Assembly (NCBI RefSeq): GCF_943913695.1
Contig: NZ_CALTZE010000063.1
Coordinates: forward strand, 1 to 21,764
Length of the DNA stretch: 21,764 bases
From: an uncultured Marmoricola sp.
GTDB lineage: Bacteria; Actinomycetota; Actinomycetes; Propionibacteriales; Nocardioidaceae
Direction of reading: 5' to 3'
Shown here: one piece after another, positions 14,764-21,646 of the stretch
How positions within the stretch are numbered: the first letter of the stretch is position 1
How the letters are laid out: every line of letters begins with the position of its first letter
The notes under the pieces: generated by a model
Seen by the model: only the letters and a program-made list of their open reading frames with translations
What the model was told of the DNA's origin: nothing
The model's database searches: none
Program-made: the position numbers and the translations under genes

Positions 14764-14766
14764 ACT
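14761..14766 (+). promoter_or_regulatory. Candidate -10 of the tRNA-Pro gene
   Basis: TAGACT (TANNNT) lies 11 bases before the tRNA 5' end. Its first three bases are the stop codon of the metallophosphoesterase gene. The best -35-like word upstream is TTCGGA at 19-bp spacing, which is poor. Confidence 0.4.
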
Positions 14767-14777
14767 CGCGCAGGCTT

Positions 14778-14854
14778 CGGGGTGTGGCGCAGCTTGGTAG
14801 CGCGCGTCGTTCGGGACGACGAGGCCGCAGGTTCAAATCCTGTCACCCCGACCA
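14778..14854 (+). tRNA. tRNA-Pro (anticodon CGG)
   Basis: A complete tRNA cloverleaf. The acceptor stem CGGGGTG (14778-14784) pairs with CACCCCG (14844-14850), A is the discriminator and CCA is genome-encoded (14852-14854). The D arm contains GCGCAGCTTGGTAGCGC. The anticodon stem CGTCG/CGACG encloses the loop TTCGGGA with anticodon CGG at 14812-14814, reading the proline codon CCG. The T arm is GCAGG-TTCAAAT-CCTGT with one G-T pair. It is the last plus-strand gene of this cluster. Confidence 0.97.
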
Positions 14855-14907
14855 TGTGAAGCGGAGAGCTTCCGACCGGCGCGTCCGGGCGGGAGCTCTT
14901 CGCACAT
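14854..14907 (+). terminator. Imperfect terminator hairpin after tRNA-Pro
   Basis: ATGTG (14854-14858) and AGAGCT (14865-14870) pair with AGCTCT (14894-14899) and CACAT (14903-14907), with a bulged middle and a GC-rich inner loop containing CCGG repeats. It begins at the last base of the tRNA, between convergent transcription units. No T-run is present. Confidence 0.5.
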
Positions 14908-14926
14908 CCAGGACCGGTCGTGGTGC

Positions 14927-15547
14927 TCAGCCCGTCGCGGCGGTCACGGGCTGGCGCAGGATCGTGCGGAGGCGCTCGGGCGGCGTGCGACGGGCGTCGT
15001 TGAGGTAGATCTCGTGGTGCGGGCCCGTCATCCGTAGCCCCGCCTCGGGGATGACCTCGTCGTGCATCCGGGCCAGGGTGGGTGCCTCGTCGTCGTAGGC
15101 CCCGACGTGCAGGGTCTGCACGCAGGTGCCCTCGCGCAGCTCACGCAGCTGCACCGAGTCCAGCGCGACGGGCGCGTCGGGGGCGCTCTTCAGCCGCTCC
15201 ATCGTGTCCTCGACGAGGTCGTCGGAGATCCACTCCGGCACGAGGTTGAGCAGCGTCCACTTCCACCGGCTCTTGTCACGCGCCGTGGTGAAGCTCGCCG
15301 GATCGTCGGCCCACCACAGCGCCTCCAGCGGCATCACGACGTAGTCATGACCGTCCTGCTTGCCGGCGAACTTCAGCTTGTAGGCCACCGGGTAGATCGC
15401 CGCGATCGCGTCGGCGTACGCCGCCGTCGTGTTGGGGTCGCCGTGGCCGTCGACCGCGAGGTAGCGGGTGGGAGGCACCTCCACGACGCGGAACTCACCG
15501 GCCCGGGCGCGGTAGTGGTCGAGCGTCCGCTTGAGATCCTCCTTCAC
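14927..15547 (-). CDS. GyrI-like small-molecule-binding domain protein
   Basis: A 206-residue single-domain GyrI-like protein (SbmC/AraC-effector-binding superfamily). The N-terminus KEDLKRTLDHY, then FRVVEVPPTRYLAVDGHGDPN and VYKLKFA-like YPVAYKLKFAGK, matches the stand-alone subfamily annotated as GyrI-like or DUF/YdhM-type; such proteins bind or hydrolyse small molecules and are not DNA-binding. The C-terminal TLHVGAYDDEAPTLARMHD and HHEIYLNDARRTPPERLRTILRQPV complete the domain. GTG 15547 is chosen because GAGGG lies five bases upstream; GTG 15559, overlapping the cupin stop as GTGA, is a close alternative. It forms a two-gene unit with the cupin. Confidence 0.8.
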   Translation of the reverse strand: MKEDLKRTLDHYRARAGEFRVVEVPPTRYLAVDGHGDPNTTAAYADAIAAIYPVAYKLKFAGKQDGHDYVVMPLEALWWADDPASFTTARDKSRWKWTLLNLVPEWISDDLVEDTMERLKSAPDAPVALDSVQLRELREGTCVQTLHVGAYDDEAPTLARMHDEVIPEAGLRMTGPHHEIYLNDARRTPPERLRTILRQPVTAATG

Positions 15548-15555
15548 CGCATCCC

Positions 15556-15882
15556 TCACGCCGGGTAGAGCTTGCGCAGCCGCTCGGTGACGGTCCACGA
15601 CGTCTTGTCGCCGGCGTGGAGCCGGACCAGCACGCCGGGCTGCAGCGCCACGACACTGCCGTCGGCGAAGGTGACCTCCCCGGCTCCGGCCAGCACCACG
15701 AAGAGCTCGTCGACCTCGGTGTCGACGTCGGTGCCGGGCCCGGCCTCCCACAGTCCGACCTCGCGGTCGCCGAGCGCCCCCAGCGCCCGGGACGAGGTGG
15801 CCAGCGCCTCCGAGGCGCCGTCGGGGGTCAGCTCCTCAGCGAGCAGGTCGGCACTGAGCAGGCGGTCCTCGGCGTCGGTCAC
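15556..15882 (-). CDS. Small cupin (DUF861/Cupin_3-like) protein
   Basis: A 108-residue single-domain cupin. The pattern VGLWEAGPGTDVDTEVDELFVVLAG-AGEVTFADG-VVALQPGVLVRLHAGDKTSWTVTERLRKLY follows Cupin_3/DUF861 proteins, with the aromatic WTV-E-LRKLY tail. The usual histidine metal ligands of motif 1 are missing (E-V-D-E at that place), so metal binding is doubtful. The function is unknown; relatives include EutQ-like and ureidoglycine-type cupins. GTG 15882 is selected because TACGCT-N7 precedes it; the longer frame upstream has no family similarity. It is first in the unit with the GyrI-like gene. Confidence 0.78.
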   Translation of the reverse strand: MTDAEDRLLSADLLAEELTPDGASEALATSSRALGALGDREVGLWEAGPGTDVDTEVDELFVVLAGAGEVTFADGSVVALQPGVLVRLHAGDKTSWTVTERLRKLYPA

Positions 15883-16101
15883 CTTGCGGAGCGTAGGGCA
15901 GCGAGAGGGCCGACGGCGACGTGGAAGGACTGGACGTTCACCGACTGATCCCCTCATGCGGGCCGAGGTGGCGGGGGTCGGCGGCGACGGTCGCCTCGAA
16001 CTGCCAGTCGTTTTACGGACCACGCGCCAGGGATCGCTCGCCGTGCCGAGCTGTGGGCCGACTGCCTGCGCGCAGCGGCGGCCCGTGGCACCATGCCTGC
16101 C
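15883..16101. promoter_or_regulatory. Divergent gap between cupin and membrane-protein genes
   Basis: About 220 bp without a gene. It holds the cupin -10 candidate TACGCT on the minus strand (15890-15895), seven bases before its GTG, and a perfect 13-bp palindrome GGCGACGGTCGCC at 15983-15995. No good promoter or SD for the membrane protein was recognised. Confidence 0.45.
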
Positions 16102-17430
16102 ATGGCCGACGACGAGGAGCGAGGGGCCCCCAACCTGGAGCTGCCGTCGCTCTTCGGGCGCCGGCGCCGCAAGCGGTCCGCCGACGAGTCGGCCCAGACG
16201 ACCGTCGAGAGCGAATCCGCGTCCACCGACGCTGCGAGTGGTCCCGCCAGCTTCACCGTTTCCGAGCAGAAGGCCGCCGACCATGGGCCGGACTCGCCGG
16301 TCGACGCCACCACGACAGGTGATCGCGGCGCCGATGCACCGACCCGGGAGCTGCGCCCGACCGGCGCCGCGCGACGAGTGCCACCGACGCCGCCTCCTGC
16401 GGCACTTCCCACCGCCGGCACCACGCCGATCGACGAAGCGGCGGGCGGTAGCCCCACCTTCACCGGCGACGCATCCGCCCCCGCCCACGCCCCGGCGGCC
16501 AGCCAGTCTGAGGCCACCGAGCCGATCGCGCCGGTCGACGAAGCACCGGTCGACGCTGCGACGTCCACGCACGCCTCCTCCCCGAGCACGCCGGTGGCCG
16601 ACACCGCGGCGGCCAGCTCGCCCGAGCCGACGGCCCCACTCTCGGCAGCCGGCAGCACCGCCGCCGGCGCCGCCTCGGCCGACGACGCTCCAGGGGGTGG
16701 CCCGCCCGCCACCGACGCCTTGTCAGCGGCCACTGCGGCGAACCACACCCCGGCGGCCAACCAGCCCGAGCCGACCAGGCCGCCTGCGCCCGCCGCCAGC
16801 AGCGCTCTATCGACCGGCGAAGAGCCGTCCGCCCGGGCCGAGGAGCCCACCGTGCCGGTCGCCGTACGCGGACCGGAGATGACTTACGGCTCCCCCGCCG
16901 CGCGCGAGGCCGAGGTGGAGCAGACCCAGGTGATCGTGGAGGAGCCGCTCCCGCTGGAGGAGGAGACGCCCAGGGCGCGGTCGCGCCCGTCGGTCAACCT
17001 CACCCTGCCGCAGCTGCCGACCCGCGTGGCCGCCGCCGTGGTCGGCCTCGTGGTCGCCCTGACCGGCGTGCTGATGACCTGGCTGATCCTCCTCGGCTGC
17101 ACCGCCGTGCGCGGCGTCGCGAGCTGCGGCGGCGTGGGGCTGCTCGGCGTGGTCGCCGTCGTGGTCGTGCAGGTGCTGGTCGGCGCCGTGCTCCTGGGTG
17201 CGCTCGGGGTGGCTGAGTCGCGCAGCACGGCCGTGCTCGGCGTGGGCCTGCTCTCGGTGGTGGCCCTCGTGCTGGGCTACGCCTCGACGCCCGCCGTACC
17301 GCTCGCGGTGGCGCTGCTCCTGCTCGGCCCCGCGGCGTACGTCGTCGCCCACGGCGTCACCGGGTCGCCTTCCGCCTGCGCGACTGACCCCCCAGCCCGC
17401 GCCCACCCGTGCGTAAACGCGCGGACCTAA
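16102..17430 (+). CDS. Disordered N-terminal, four-helix membrane protein of unknown function
   Basis: A 442-residue protein. Residues 1-25 carry a short conserved-looking LELPSLFGRRRRKR basic motif; about 26-290 is a low-complexity Ala/Pro/Thr/Ser/Glu-rich region, probably disordered. Residues about 307-420 contain four predicted membrane helices (VVGLVVALTGVLMTWLILLG; LGVVAVVVVQVLVGAVLLGA; AVLGVGLLSVVALVLGY; VPLAVALLLLGPAAYVVAHG). The tail is Cys- and Pro-containing and ends inside an inverted-repeat element that supplies the TAA. No enzymatic motif is seen and I do not recognise a named family. ATG 16102 is preferred to 16093 on the grounds of the MADDEE-type start, but neither has an SD. 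The C-terminal residues may be recent. Confidence 0.72.
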   Translation: MADDEERGAPNLELPSLFGRRRRKRSADESAQTTVESESASTDAASGPASFTVSEQKAADHGPDSPVDATTTGDRGADAPTRELRPTGAARRVPPTPPPAALPTAGTTPIDEAAGGSPTFTGDASAPAHAPAASQSEATEPIAPVDEAPVDAATSTHASSPSTPVADTAAASSPEPTAPLSAAGSTAAGAASADDAPGGGPPATDALSAATAANHTPAANQPEPTRPPAPAASSALSTGEEPSARAEEPTVPVAVRGPEMTYGSPAAREAEVEQTQVIVEEPLPLEEETPRARSRPSVNLTLPQLPTRVAAAVVGLVVALTGVLMTWLILLGCTAVRGVASCGGVGLLGVVAVVVVQVLVGAVLLGALGVAESRSTAVLGVGLLSVVALVLGYASTPAVPLAVALLLLGPAAYVVAHGVTGSPSACATDPPARAHPCVNART

Positions 17431-17515
17431 GTCTCGCAGTGGCCCCGACAACCCGGGGCAATACAGGACGACACGCCAGCCCCTGCACCGACTTAGGTCC
17501 GCGCGTTTACGTACG
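17408..17515. repeat. 108-bp element with 26-bp terminal inverted repeats
   Basis: Left arm 17408-17433 and right arm 17490-17515 are inverse complements over 26 bp with a single mismatch; the inner 22 bp (CGTAAACGCGCGGACCTAAGTC and its complement in part) are perfect. The 56-bp centre contains its own hairpin, GCCCCG-N6-CGGGGC (17442-17459). The left arm encodes the last residues and the TAA of the membrane protein. It lies between convergent genes. It could be a MITE-like insertion or a large terminator; no target-site duplication or transposase is evident. Confidence 0.85.
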
Positions 17516-17542
17516 CCGGGCAGCGACGTACGCCGGGCAGCG
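17509..17542. repeat. Two perfect 17-bp tandem copies
   Basis: ACGTACGCCGGGCAGCG occurs at 17509-17525 and again at 17526-17542. The first copy overlaps the outer end of the right inverted-repeat arm, so one duplication joins the element to its flank. Confidence 0.9.
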
Positions 17543-17546
17543 CTAG

Positions 17547-17581
17547 GCGGCGCCGGTCGTACGCCGTCCCACCGGCGCCGC
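17547..17581 (-). terminator. Terminator hairpin of asd
   Basis: A perfect 11-bp stem GCGGCGCCGGT (17547-17557) with ACCGGCGCCGC (17571-17581) and a 13-nt loop begins ten bases after the asd stop. GC-rich with no T-run. Confidence 0.65.
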
Positions 17582-17591
17582 ACCGGCGGGG

Positions 17592-18620
17592 TCAGCGGGC
17601 GACGAGCAGCTCGGCGATCTGCACGGTGTTGAGGGCAGCGCCCTTGCGCAGATTGTCGTTGCTGACGAAGAGGGCCAGGCCGCGGTCGTCGGGGACGCCC
17701 TCGTCCTGGCGGAGGCGGCCGACGTAGGACGGGTCGCGCCCGGCCGCGGACAGCGGAGTGGGGATGTCGGCCAGCTCGACGCCGGGGGCGTCGCTGAGCA
17801 GCTCGCGGGCGCGCTCGACGGGCAGCGAGCGCGCGAACTCGGCGTTGATCGCCAGCGAGTGACCGGTGAAGACCGGCACCCGCACGCAGATGCCGGAGAC
17901 GAGCAGGTCGGGGATGCCGAGGATCTTGCGCGACTCGTTGCGCAGCTTCTGCTCCTCGTCGGTCTCCGCACGACCGTCGCGCACCAGCGAGCCGGCGAAG
18001 GGCAGCACGTTGTAGGCGATGGTGCGGGCGTACGTCGCAGGGGCCGGGAAGTCGATCGCCTCACCGTCGTAGGCGAGCTCGCGGGCCTTGTCGCCGGCCG
18101 CCTCCACCTGGGTGGCGAGCTCCTCGACGCCCTTGACGCCGGACCCGGAGACGGCCTGGTAGGTCGAGGCGATGAGCCGGGTCAGCCCGGCCTCCTCGTG
18201 CAGCGGCCGCAGCACCGGCATCGCGGCCATGGTGGTGCAGTTGGGGTTGGCCACGATGCCGCGCGGGATCGAGGCGAGGGCGTCGGGGTTGACCTCGCTG
18301 ACGACCAGCGGCACGTCGGGGTCCATGCGGAAGGCCGAGGAGTTGTCGACGACGGTGACCCCGGCGTCGGCGAAGCGCTGTGCCTGGGCGCGCGAGGTCG
18401 AGGCGCCCGCGGAGAACAGCGCGACGTCGAGACCGGTCGGGTCGGCGGTGGCGGCGTCCTCGACGGTGACCTCGCGGTCGCCGTAGGGCAGCACCGTGCC
18501 GGCCGAGCGCGCGGAGGCGAAGAAGCGGATCTCCTCGGCGGGGAAGTCCCGCTCGAGGAGGATCTGACGCATGGCGACGCCCACCTGACCGGTGGCGCCG
18601 ACGATGCCGATGCGAGCCAT
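17592..18620 (-). CDS. asd: Aspartate-semialdehyde dehydrogenase
   Basis: A 342-residue enzyme that reduces aspartyl-4-phosphate to aspartate semialdehyde with NADPH, the branch-point precursor of lysine/diaminopimelate, threonine and methionine. The N-terminal Rossmann motif GIVGATGQVG (5-14), the ARSAGTVLPYG loop, the active-site NPNCTT with the catalytic cysteine in the middle of the protein and the later SGSGVKGVEEL and RVPVFTGHSLAIN segments (containing the substrate Arg and His) are present. Length is typical. The ATG at 18620 follows a GAGAGG SD and lies 17 bp after ask, so ask-asd is an operon, as in corynebacteria and mycobacteria. Confidence 0.96.
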   Translation of the reverse strand: MARIGIVGATGQVGVAMRQILLERDFPAEEIRFFASARSAGTVLPYGDREVTVEDAATADPTGLDVALFSAGASTSRAQAQRFADAGVTVVDNSSAFRMDPDVPLVVSEVNPDALASIPRGIVANPNCTTMAAMPVLRPLHEEAGLTRLIASTYQAVSGSGVKGVEELATQVEAAGDKARELAYDGEAIDFPAPATYARTIAYNVLPFAGSLVRDGRAETDEEQKLRNESRKILGIPDLLVSGICVRVPVFTGHSLAINAEFARSLPVERARELLSDAPGVELADIPTPLSAAGRDPSYVGRLRQDEGVPDDRGLALFVSNDNLRKGAALNTVQIAELLVAR

Positions 18621-18637
18621 GAGCTGCCTCTCTGCTG

Positions 18638-19159
18638 CTAGCGGCCGGAGCCGCCGTAGACGACGGCCTCGACCTCGTCGGCGTCGAGCTCGAACGCCGT
18701 GTGGGTGGCGGCGACCGCGGCGTCGACATCGTTTTCGTCGACGACGACCGAGATCCGGATCTCCGAGGTGGAGATCATGCCGATGTTGACCCCGGCCTCG
18801 GCCAGGGAGTTGAAGAACTTCGCGGTGACGCCGGGGTGGGAGCGCATGCCGGCGCCGATCAGCGAGACCTTGCCGATCTTGTCGTCGTAGATCAGCGAGT
18901 CGTAGCCGATCGCGCCCTTGAGGCTGTGCAGCGCCTGCATCGCGGTCTGGCCGTCGGTGCGGGGCAGCGTGAAGGAGATGTCGGTGAGGTTGGTCGCCGC
19001 CGCCGAGACGTTCTGCACGATCATGTCGAGGTTGATCTGCGCCTTGGAGAGGGCGTCGAAGATGCGCGCGGCCTCGCCGACCTTGTCGGGCACGCCGACG
19101 ACGGTGATCTTGGCCTCGCTGCGGTCGTGTGCGACGCCGGCGATGATCGCCTGCTCCAT
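18638..19159 (-). CDS. ask: Aspartokinase, beta subunit from internal in-frame start
   Basis: An internal ATG (Met262 of the alpha chain, MEQAIIAGVAHDRSEAKITV) is preceded by a perfect AGGAGG (19165-19170) with five-base spacing. It would give a 173-residue protein carrying only the two ACT domains. This matches the well-known overlapping lysC alpha/beta genes of Corynebacterium glutamicum, whose beta subunit starts at the same place and is about 172 residues. The alpha2beta2 assembly is feedback-sensitive. The SD and start are seen directly; expression is inferred. Confidence 0.8.
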   Translation of the reverse strand: MEQAIIAGVAHDRSEAKITVVGVPDKVGEAARIFDALSKAQINLDMIVQNVSAAATNLTDISFTLPRTDGQTAMQALHSLKGAIGYDSLIYDDKIGKVSLIGAGMRSHPGVTAKFFNSLAEAGVNIGMISTSEIRISVVVDENDVDAAVAATHTAFELDADEVEAVVYGGSGR

Positions 19160-19942
19160 GGTGGCCTCCTGGTGCTCCTCGTCGTCGATGCTGCCCGCCA
19201 CCACGGTGCCGTGGAGCTGGCTGAACGACGAGCGGACGTGGATCGGGATGTCGTAGCGGCGGGCGTACTCGACGCAGCGCAGGTGCAGGATCTTCGCGCC
19301 GCAGGCGGCGAGCTCGAGCATCTCCTCGTAGGTGACGCGGTCGAGCTTGCGGGCGGCCGGGACGATGCGCGGGTCGGCGGTGAAGACGCCGTCGACGTCG
19401 GTGTAGATCTCGCACACGTCGGCGCGCAGCGCCGCGGCGAGCGCGACGGCGGTGGTGTCGGTGCCACCGCGCCCCAGCGTGGTGATCTCCTTGGTGTCCT
19501 GGCTGACGCCCTGGAAGCCGGCCACGATCACGATGTGGCCCTCCTCCAGCGCGGTGGTGATCCGGCCGGGGGTGACGTCGATGATCTTGGCCTTGCCGTG
19601 CACCGAGTCGGTGATCACGCCGGCCTGCGACCCGGTGAAGGAGCGGGCGGTGAAGCCGAGGTCGGAGATCGCCATCGCGACCAGCGCCATCGAGATGCGC
19701 TCGCCCGCGGTCAGCAGCATGTCGAGCTCGCGGGCCGGCGGCACCGGGCTCACCGCACCCGCCAGGTCGAGCAGCTCGTCGGTGCTGTCGCCCATGGCGG
19801 AGACGGCGACCACGACGTCGTGGCCCTGCTTGCGCGCCTCGACGATGCGCCGGGCCACCCGCTTGACGGCGGCGGCGTCGGAGAGCGAGGAGCCGCCGTA
19901 CTTCTGCACGACGATGCCTCGCGGGGAGGTGGGTGCCACCAC
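18638..19942 (-). CDS. ask: Aspartokinase, alpha subunit
   Basis: A 434-residue aspartate kinase that phosphorylates aspartate with ATP to start the aspartate pathway. The ATP-binding VQKYGGSSL is at 12-20; the amino-acid kinase domain spans about 10-250 with FTGSQAGVITD and GRGGTDTTAVALAAAL; two ACT domains occupy about 270-434. The ACT pair normally binds lysine plus threonine for feedback control. GTG 19942 follows GAGG; the next codon is also GTG and could serve instead. The gene also contains an internal start for the beta subunit. It is upstream of asd and 58 bp after DUF5063. Confidence 0.96.
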   Translation of the reverse strand: MVAPTSPRGIVVQKYGGSSLSDAAAVKRVARRIVEARKQGHDVVVAVSAMGDSTDELLDLAGAVSPVPPARELDMLLTAGERISMALVAMAISDLGFTARSFTGSQAGVITDSVHGKAKIIDVTPGRITTALEEGHIVIVAGFQGVSQDTKEITTLGRGGTDTTAVALAAALRADVCEIYTDVDGVFTADPRIVPAARKLDRVTYEEMLELAACGAKILHLRCVEYARRYDIPIHVRSSFSQLHGTVVAGSIDDEEHQEATMEQAIIAGVAHDRSEAKITVVGVPDKVGEAARIFDALSKAQINLDMIVQNVSAAATNLTDISFTLPRTDGQTAMQALHSLKGAIGYDSLIYDDKIGKVSLIGAGMRSHPGVTAKFFNSLAEAGVNIGMISTSEIRISVVVDENDVDAAVAATHTAFELDADEVEAVVYGGSGR

Positions 19943-19976
19943 GGGACGTACCTCGACTGCTCGACTGCTGGACAGG

Positions 19977-19995
19977 CGGTCCGGGTGCCGGACCG
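19977..19995 (-). terminator. Hairpin between DUF5063 and ask
   Basis: CGGTCCGG (19977-19984), loop GTG, CCGGACCG (19988-19995): a perfect 8-bp stem with a 3-nt loop, immediately after the DUF5063 stop and 35 bp before ask. It may end the recR-DUF5063 transcript or form a leader structure for ask. The adjoining ask leader carries CTCGACTG twice in tandem (19952-19967). Confidence 0.55.
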
Positions 19996-20000
19996 ACGAC

Positions 20001-20612
20001 TCAGTCTAGTCGCGGTCGGCCGGTCGCCTCGTCGGTGTCCACCTCGATCTCCTCGGCGACGCGGATCTGCTCGGTCTCGCCCGCGATGTCGCGGTCGAGC
20101 CGGTCGTGGGCGACCACGGAGTGCAGCGCGTGGATCACCCCGCAGGCGACCGTGCCCCAGGAGGCGAGGTAGGAGTACTGCCACCACCACAGCGCCTCGA
20201 GCACGTCGCCGCGACGGAAGTGGCGCAGCCCGTTGGCGACGTCGGCGGCGATGGCCGTGACGTCGTCGGAGATCTGGCTCGGCACCGTCTCGGGGTCGTA
20301 GGGCTCGAAGTTGAGCGCATAGGTGTCGATGCCGCCGAGCACCTCGGCCAGCCGCAGCCGCATCGCGTCGAGGTCGGGGTCGGGGCCGACGTCGGGCTGG
20401 TACTGGTGCTCGGGGGTGAAGTCGACCTGCACCCCCAGCCGGGCCCCCGCCAGCTGGAGCTGGCTGACCTCGAGCAGCAGCAGGGGTACGGCGGCTCCGG
20501 CAGCCTCGCCGCGCGAGATCGCATGCAGCCCCACGAGGAAGGCCTCGGTGGCGTCGGCGACCTGCTGGGCCAGCTCCTGGATCTCCTGGTCGAGCGTGTG
20601 TGACTCAGTCAC
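20001..20612 (-). CDS. DUF5063-family protein
   Basis: A 203-residue protein of unknown function conserved next to recR in actinobacteria (recalled for Streptomyces). It is mainly helical and acidic, with LPLLLL-type hydrophobic helix VPLLLLEVSQLQLAGARLG (about 42-60), FTPEHQYQPDVGPDPDLDAM, and WWWQYSYLASWGTVACGVIHALHSVV (about 140-165), an aromatic stretch typical of this family. No signal peptide, and the hydrophobic segments look amphipathic rather than membrane-spanning. The GTG at 20612 overlaps the recR stop by eight bases, so it is translationally coupled to recR and ought to act with or be regulated with it. Confidence 0.82.
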   Translation of the reverse strand: MTESHTLDQEIQELAQQVADATEAFLVGLHAISRGEAAGAAVPLLLLEVSQLQLAGARLGVQVDFTPEHQYQPDVGPDPDLDAMRLRLAEVLGGIDTYALNFEPYDPETVPSQISDDVTAIAADVANGLRHFRRGDVLEALWWWQYSYLASWGTVACGVIHALHSVVAHDRLDRDIAGETEQIRVAEEIEVDTDEATGRPRLD

Positions 20613-21204
20613 CGGTCGATCTCCTTCCGGCGAACGCTCGGCCGAGCGTCACCTCGTCGGCGTACTCGAGGTCGCCCCCCACCGGCAGCCCGCTGGCCAG
20701 CCGGGTGACCGACAGCTCCATGGAGCGGAGCAGCCGGGAGAGGTAGGCCGCGGTGGCGTCGCCCTCGATGTTGGGGTCCATGGCCAGGATCACCTCGGTG
20801 ACCTCGCCGGAGGCGAGCCGTCCCATCAGCTCGCGGATGCGCAGCTGGTCGGGCCCGATGCCCGCCAGCGGCGAGATGGCACCGCCCAGCACGTGGTAGC
20901 GGCCGCGGAACTCGCGCGTGCGCTCGATGGCCACGACGTCCTTGGGCTCCTCGACCACGCAGATCAGGGCCGGGTCGCGGCGCGGGTCGGCGCAGATGCG
21001 GCACTGCTCGGACTGCGAGACGTTGCCGCAGGTCTGGCAGAAGGTCGCCTTGGCCTTCATCTCCTGCATCGACTCGGCCAGGCGGCGTACGTCGTCGGGG
21101 TCGGCCGCCAGCAGGTGGAACGCGATCCGCTGCGCACCCTTGGGGCCGACTCCGGGGAGCCGGGCCAGCTCGTCGATGAGGTCCTGGAGGACGCCTTCGT
21201 ACAT
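20605..21204 (-). CDS. recR: Recombination mediator protein RecR
   Basis: A 199-residue RecR. The N-terminal helix-hairpin-helix LARLPGVGPKGAQRIAFHLL (13-32) binds DNA, the zinc finger is C56-x2-C59-x8-C68-x2-C71, a Toprim domain spans about 79-175 with the acidic E85-E86 and D143 in AMDPNIEGDAT, and the C-terminal Walker-B-like LASGLPVGGDLEYADEVTLGRAF closes the protein. It loads or supports RecA at gaps with RecO/RecF. It starts six bases after ebfC and overlaps DUF5063 by eight. Confidence 0.97.
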   Translation of the reverse strand: MYEGVLQDLIDELARLPGVGPKGAQRIAFHLLAADPDDVRRLAESMQEMKAKATFCQTCGNVSQSEQCRICADPRRDPALICVVEEPKDVVAIERTREFRGRYHVLGGAISPLAGIGPDQLRIRELMGRLASGEVTEVILAMDPNIEGDATAAYLSRLLRSMELSVTRLASGLPVGGDLEYADEVTLGRAFAGRRSTGD

Positions 21205-21210
21205 CGCGCT

Positions 21211-21621
21211 CTAGAACCCGCTCGGTCGTCGGGGCTCGTCGTCTCCGGAGTCGGCCGAGGGGCCACCGGCCAGTCCGCCCAGGGCACCACCGAGGTCGAG
21301 GCCGCCGGCACCGCCCGCGAGCGGCCCGAGGGCCTGCGCCGCCATGGCGTCGACCTTGCTCTTGGCGTCGCGGAAGGCGGCGACGACGAGGTCGCCGAGG
21401 TCGGTCCACGACTCCTCGTCACTGGCGGAGCCCGGCGGGATGGTCACGGCGGTGAGCTCGCCGGTGCCGTCGAGGGTGACCGTGACGCCGCCGGCCGTGC
21501 CCTCGACAGTGCTCTCGGCGAGCTCCTGCTGGGCCTGCATCAGCTGGGCCTGCATCGCCTGCGCCTGCTCGAGCATGGCGCCGAGGTCGAGGCCGCCGAA
21601 GGGGTTGCTGCTGTCGGTCAC
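21211..21621 (-). CDS. ebfC: YbaB/EbfC nucleoid-associated protein
   Basis: A 136-residue small DNA-binding protein of the YbaB/EbfC family, which binds DNA as a dimer and sits between dnaX and recR in most bacteria. The Gln/Met-rich helix AMLEQAQAMQAQLMQAQQEL, then GTAGGVTVTLDGTGELTAVTI and VVAAFRDAKSKVDAMAAQAL, are the family signature. The C-terminus is extended by a Gly/Ala-rich, acidic tail of about 30 residues, common in actinobacteria. GTG 21621 has an AGGAG SD upstream. It is six bases from recR and 25 from dnaX. Confidence 0.95.
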   Translation of the reverse strand: MTDSSNPFGGLDLGAMLEQAQAMQAQLMQAQQELAESTVEGTAGGVTVTLDGTGELTAVTIPPGSASDEESWTDLGDLVVAAFRDAKSKVDAMAAQALGPLAGGAGGLDLGGALGGLAGGPSADSGDDEPRRPSGF

Positions 21622-21646
21622 GTCGTCTCCTGGGGTCAGGGGTGGG

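Noticed and set aside
14778..14854. tRNA-Pro 3' end as an integration site of a genomic island
   Set aside because: No integrase, no second copy of the tRNA 3' end and ordinary genes downstream.
15883..16572. Longer N-terminus (338 residues) for the cupin
   Set aside because: It would run antisense through the membrane-protein gene, with a low-complexity Gly/Arg-rich sequence, while the cupin fold is complete from the GTG at 15882.
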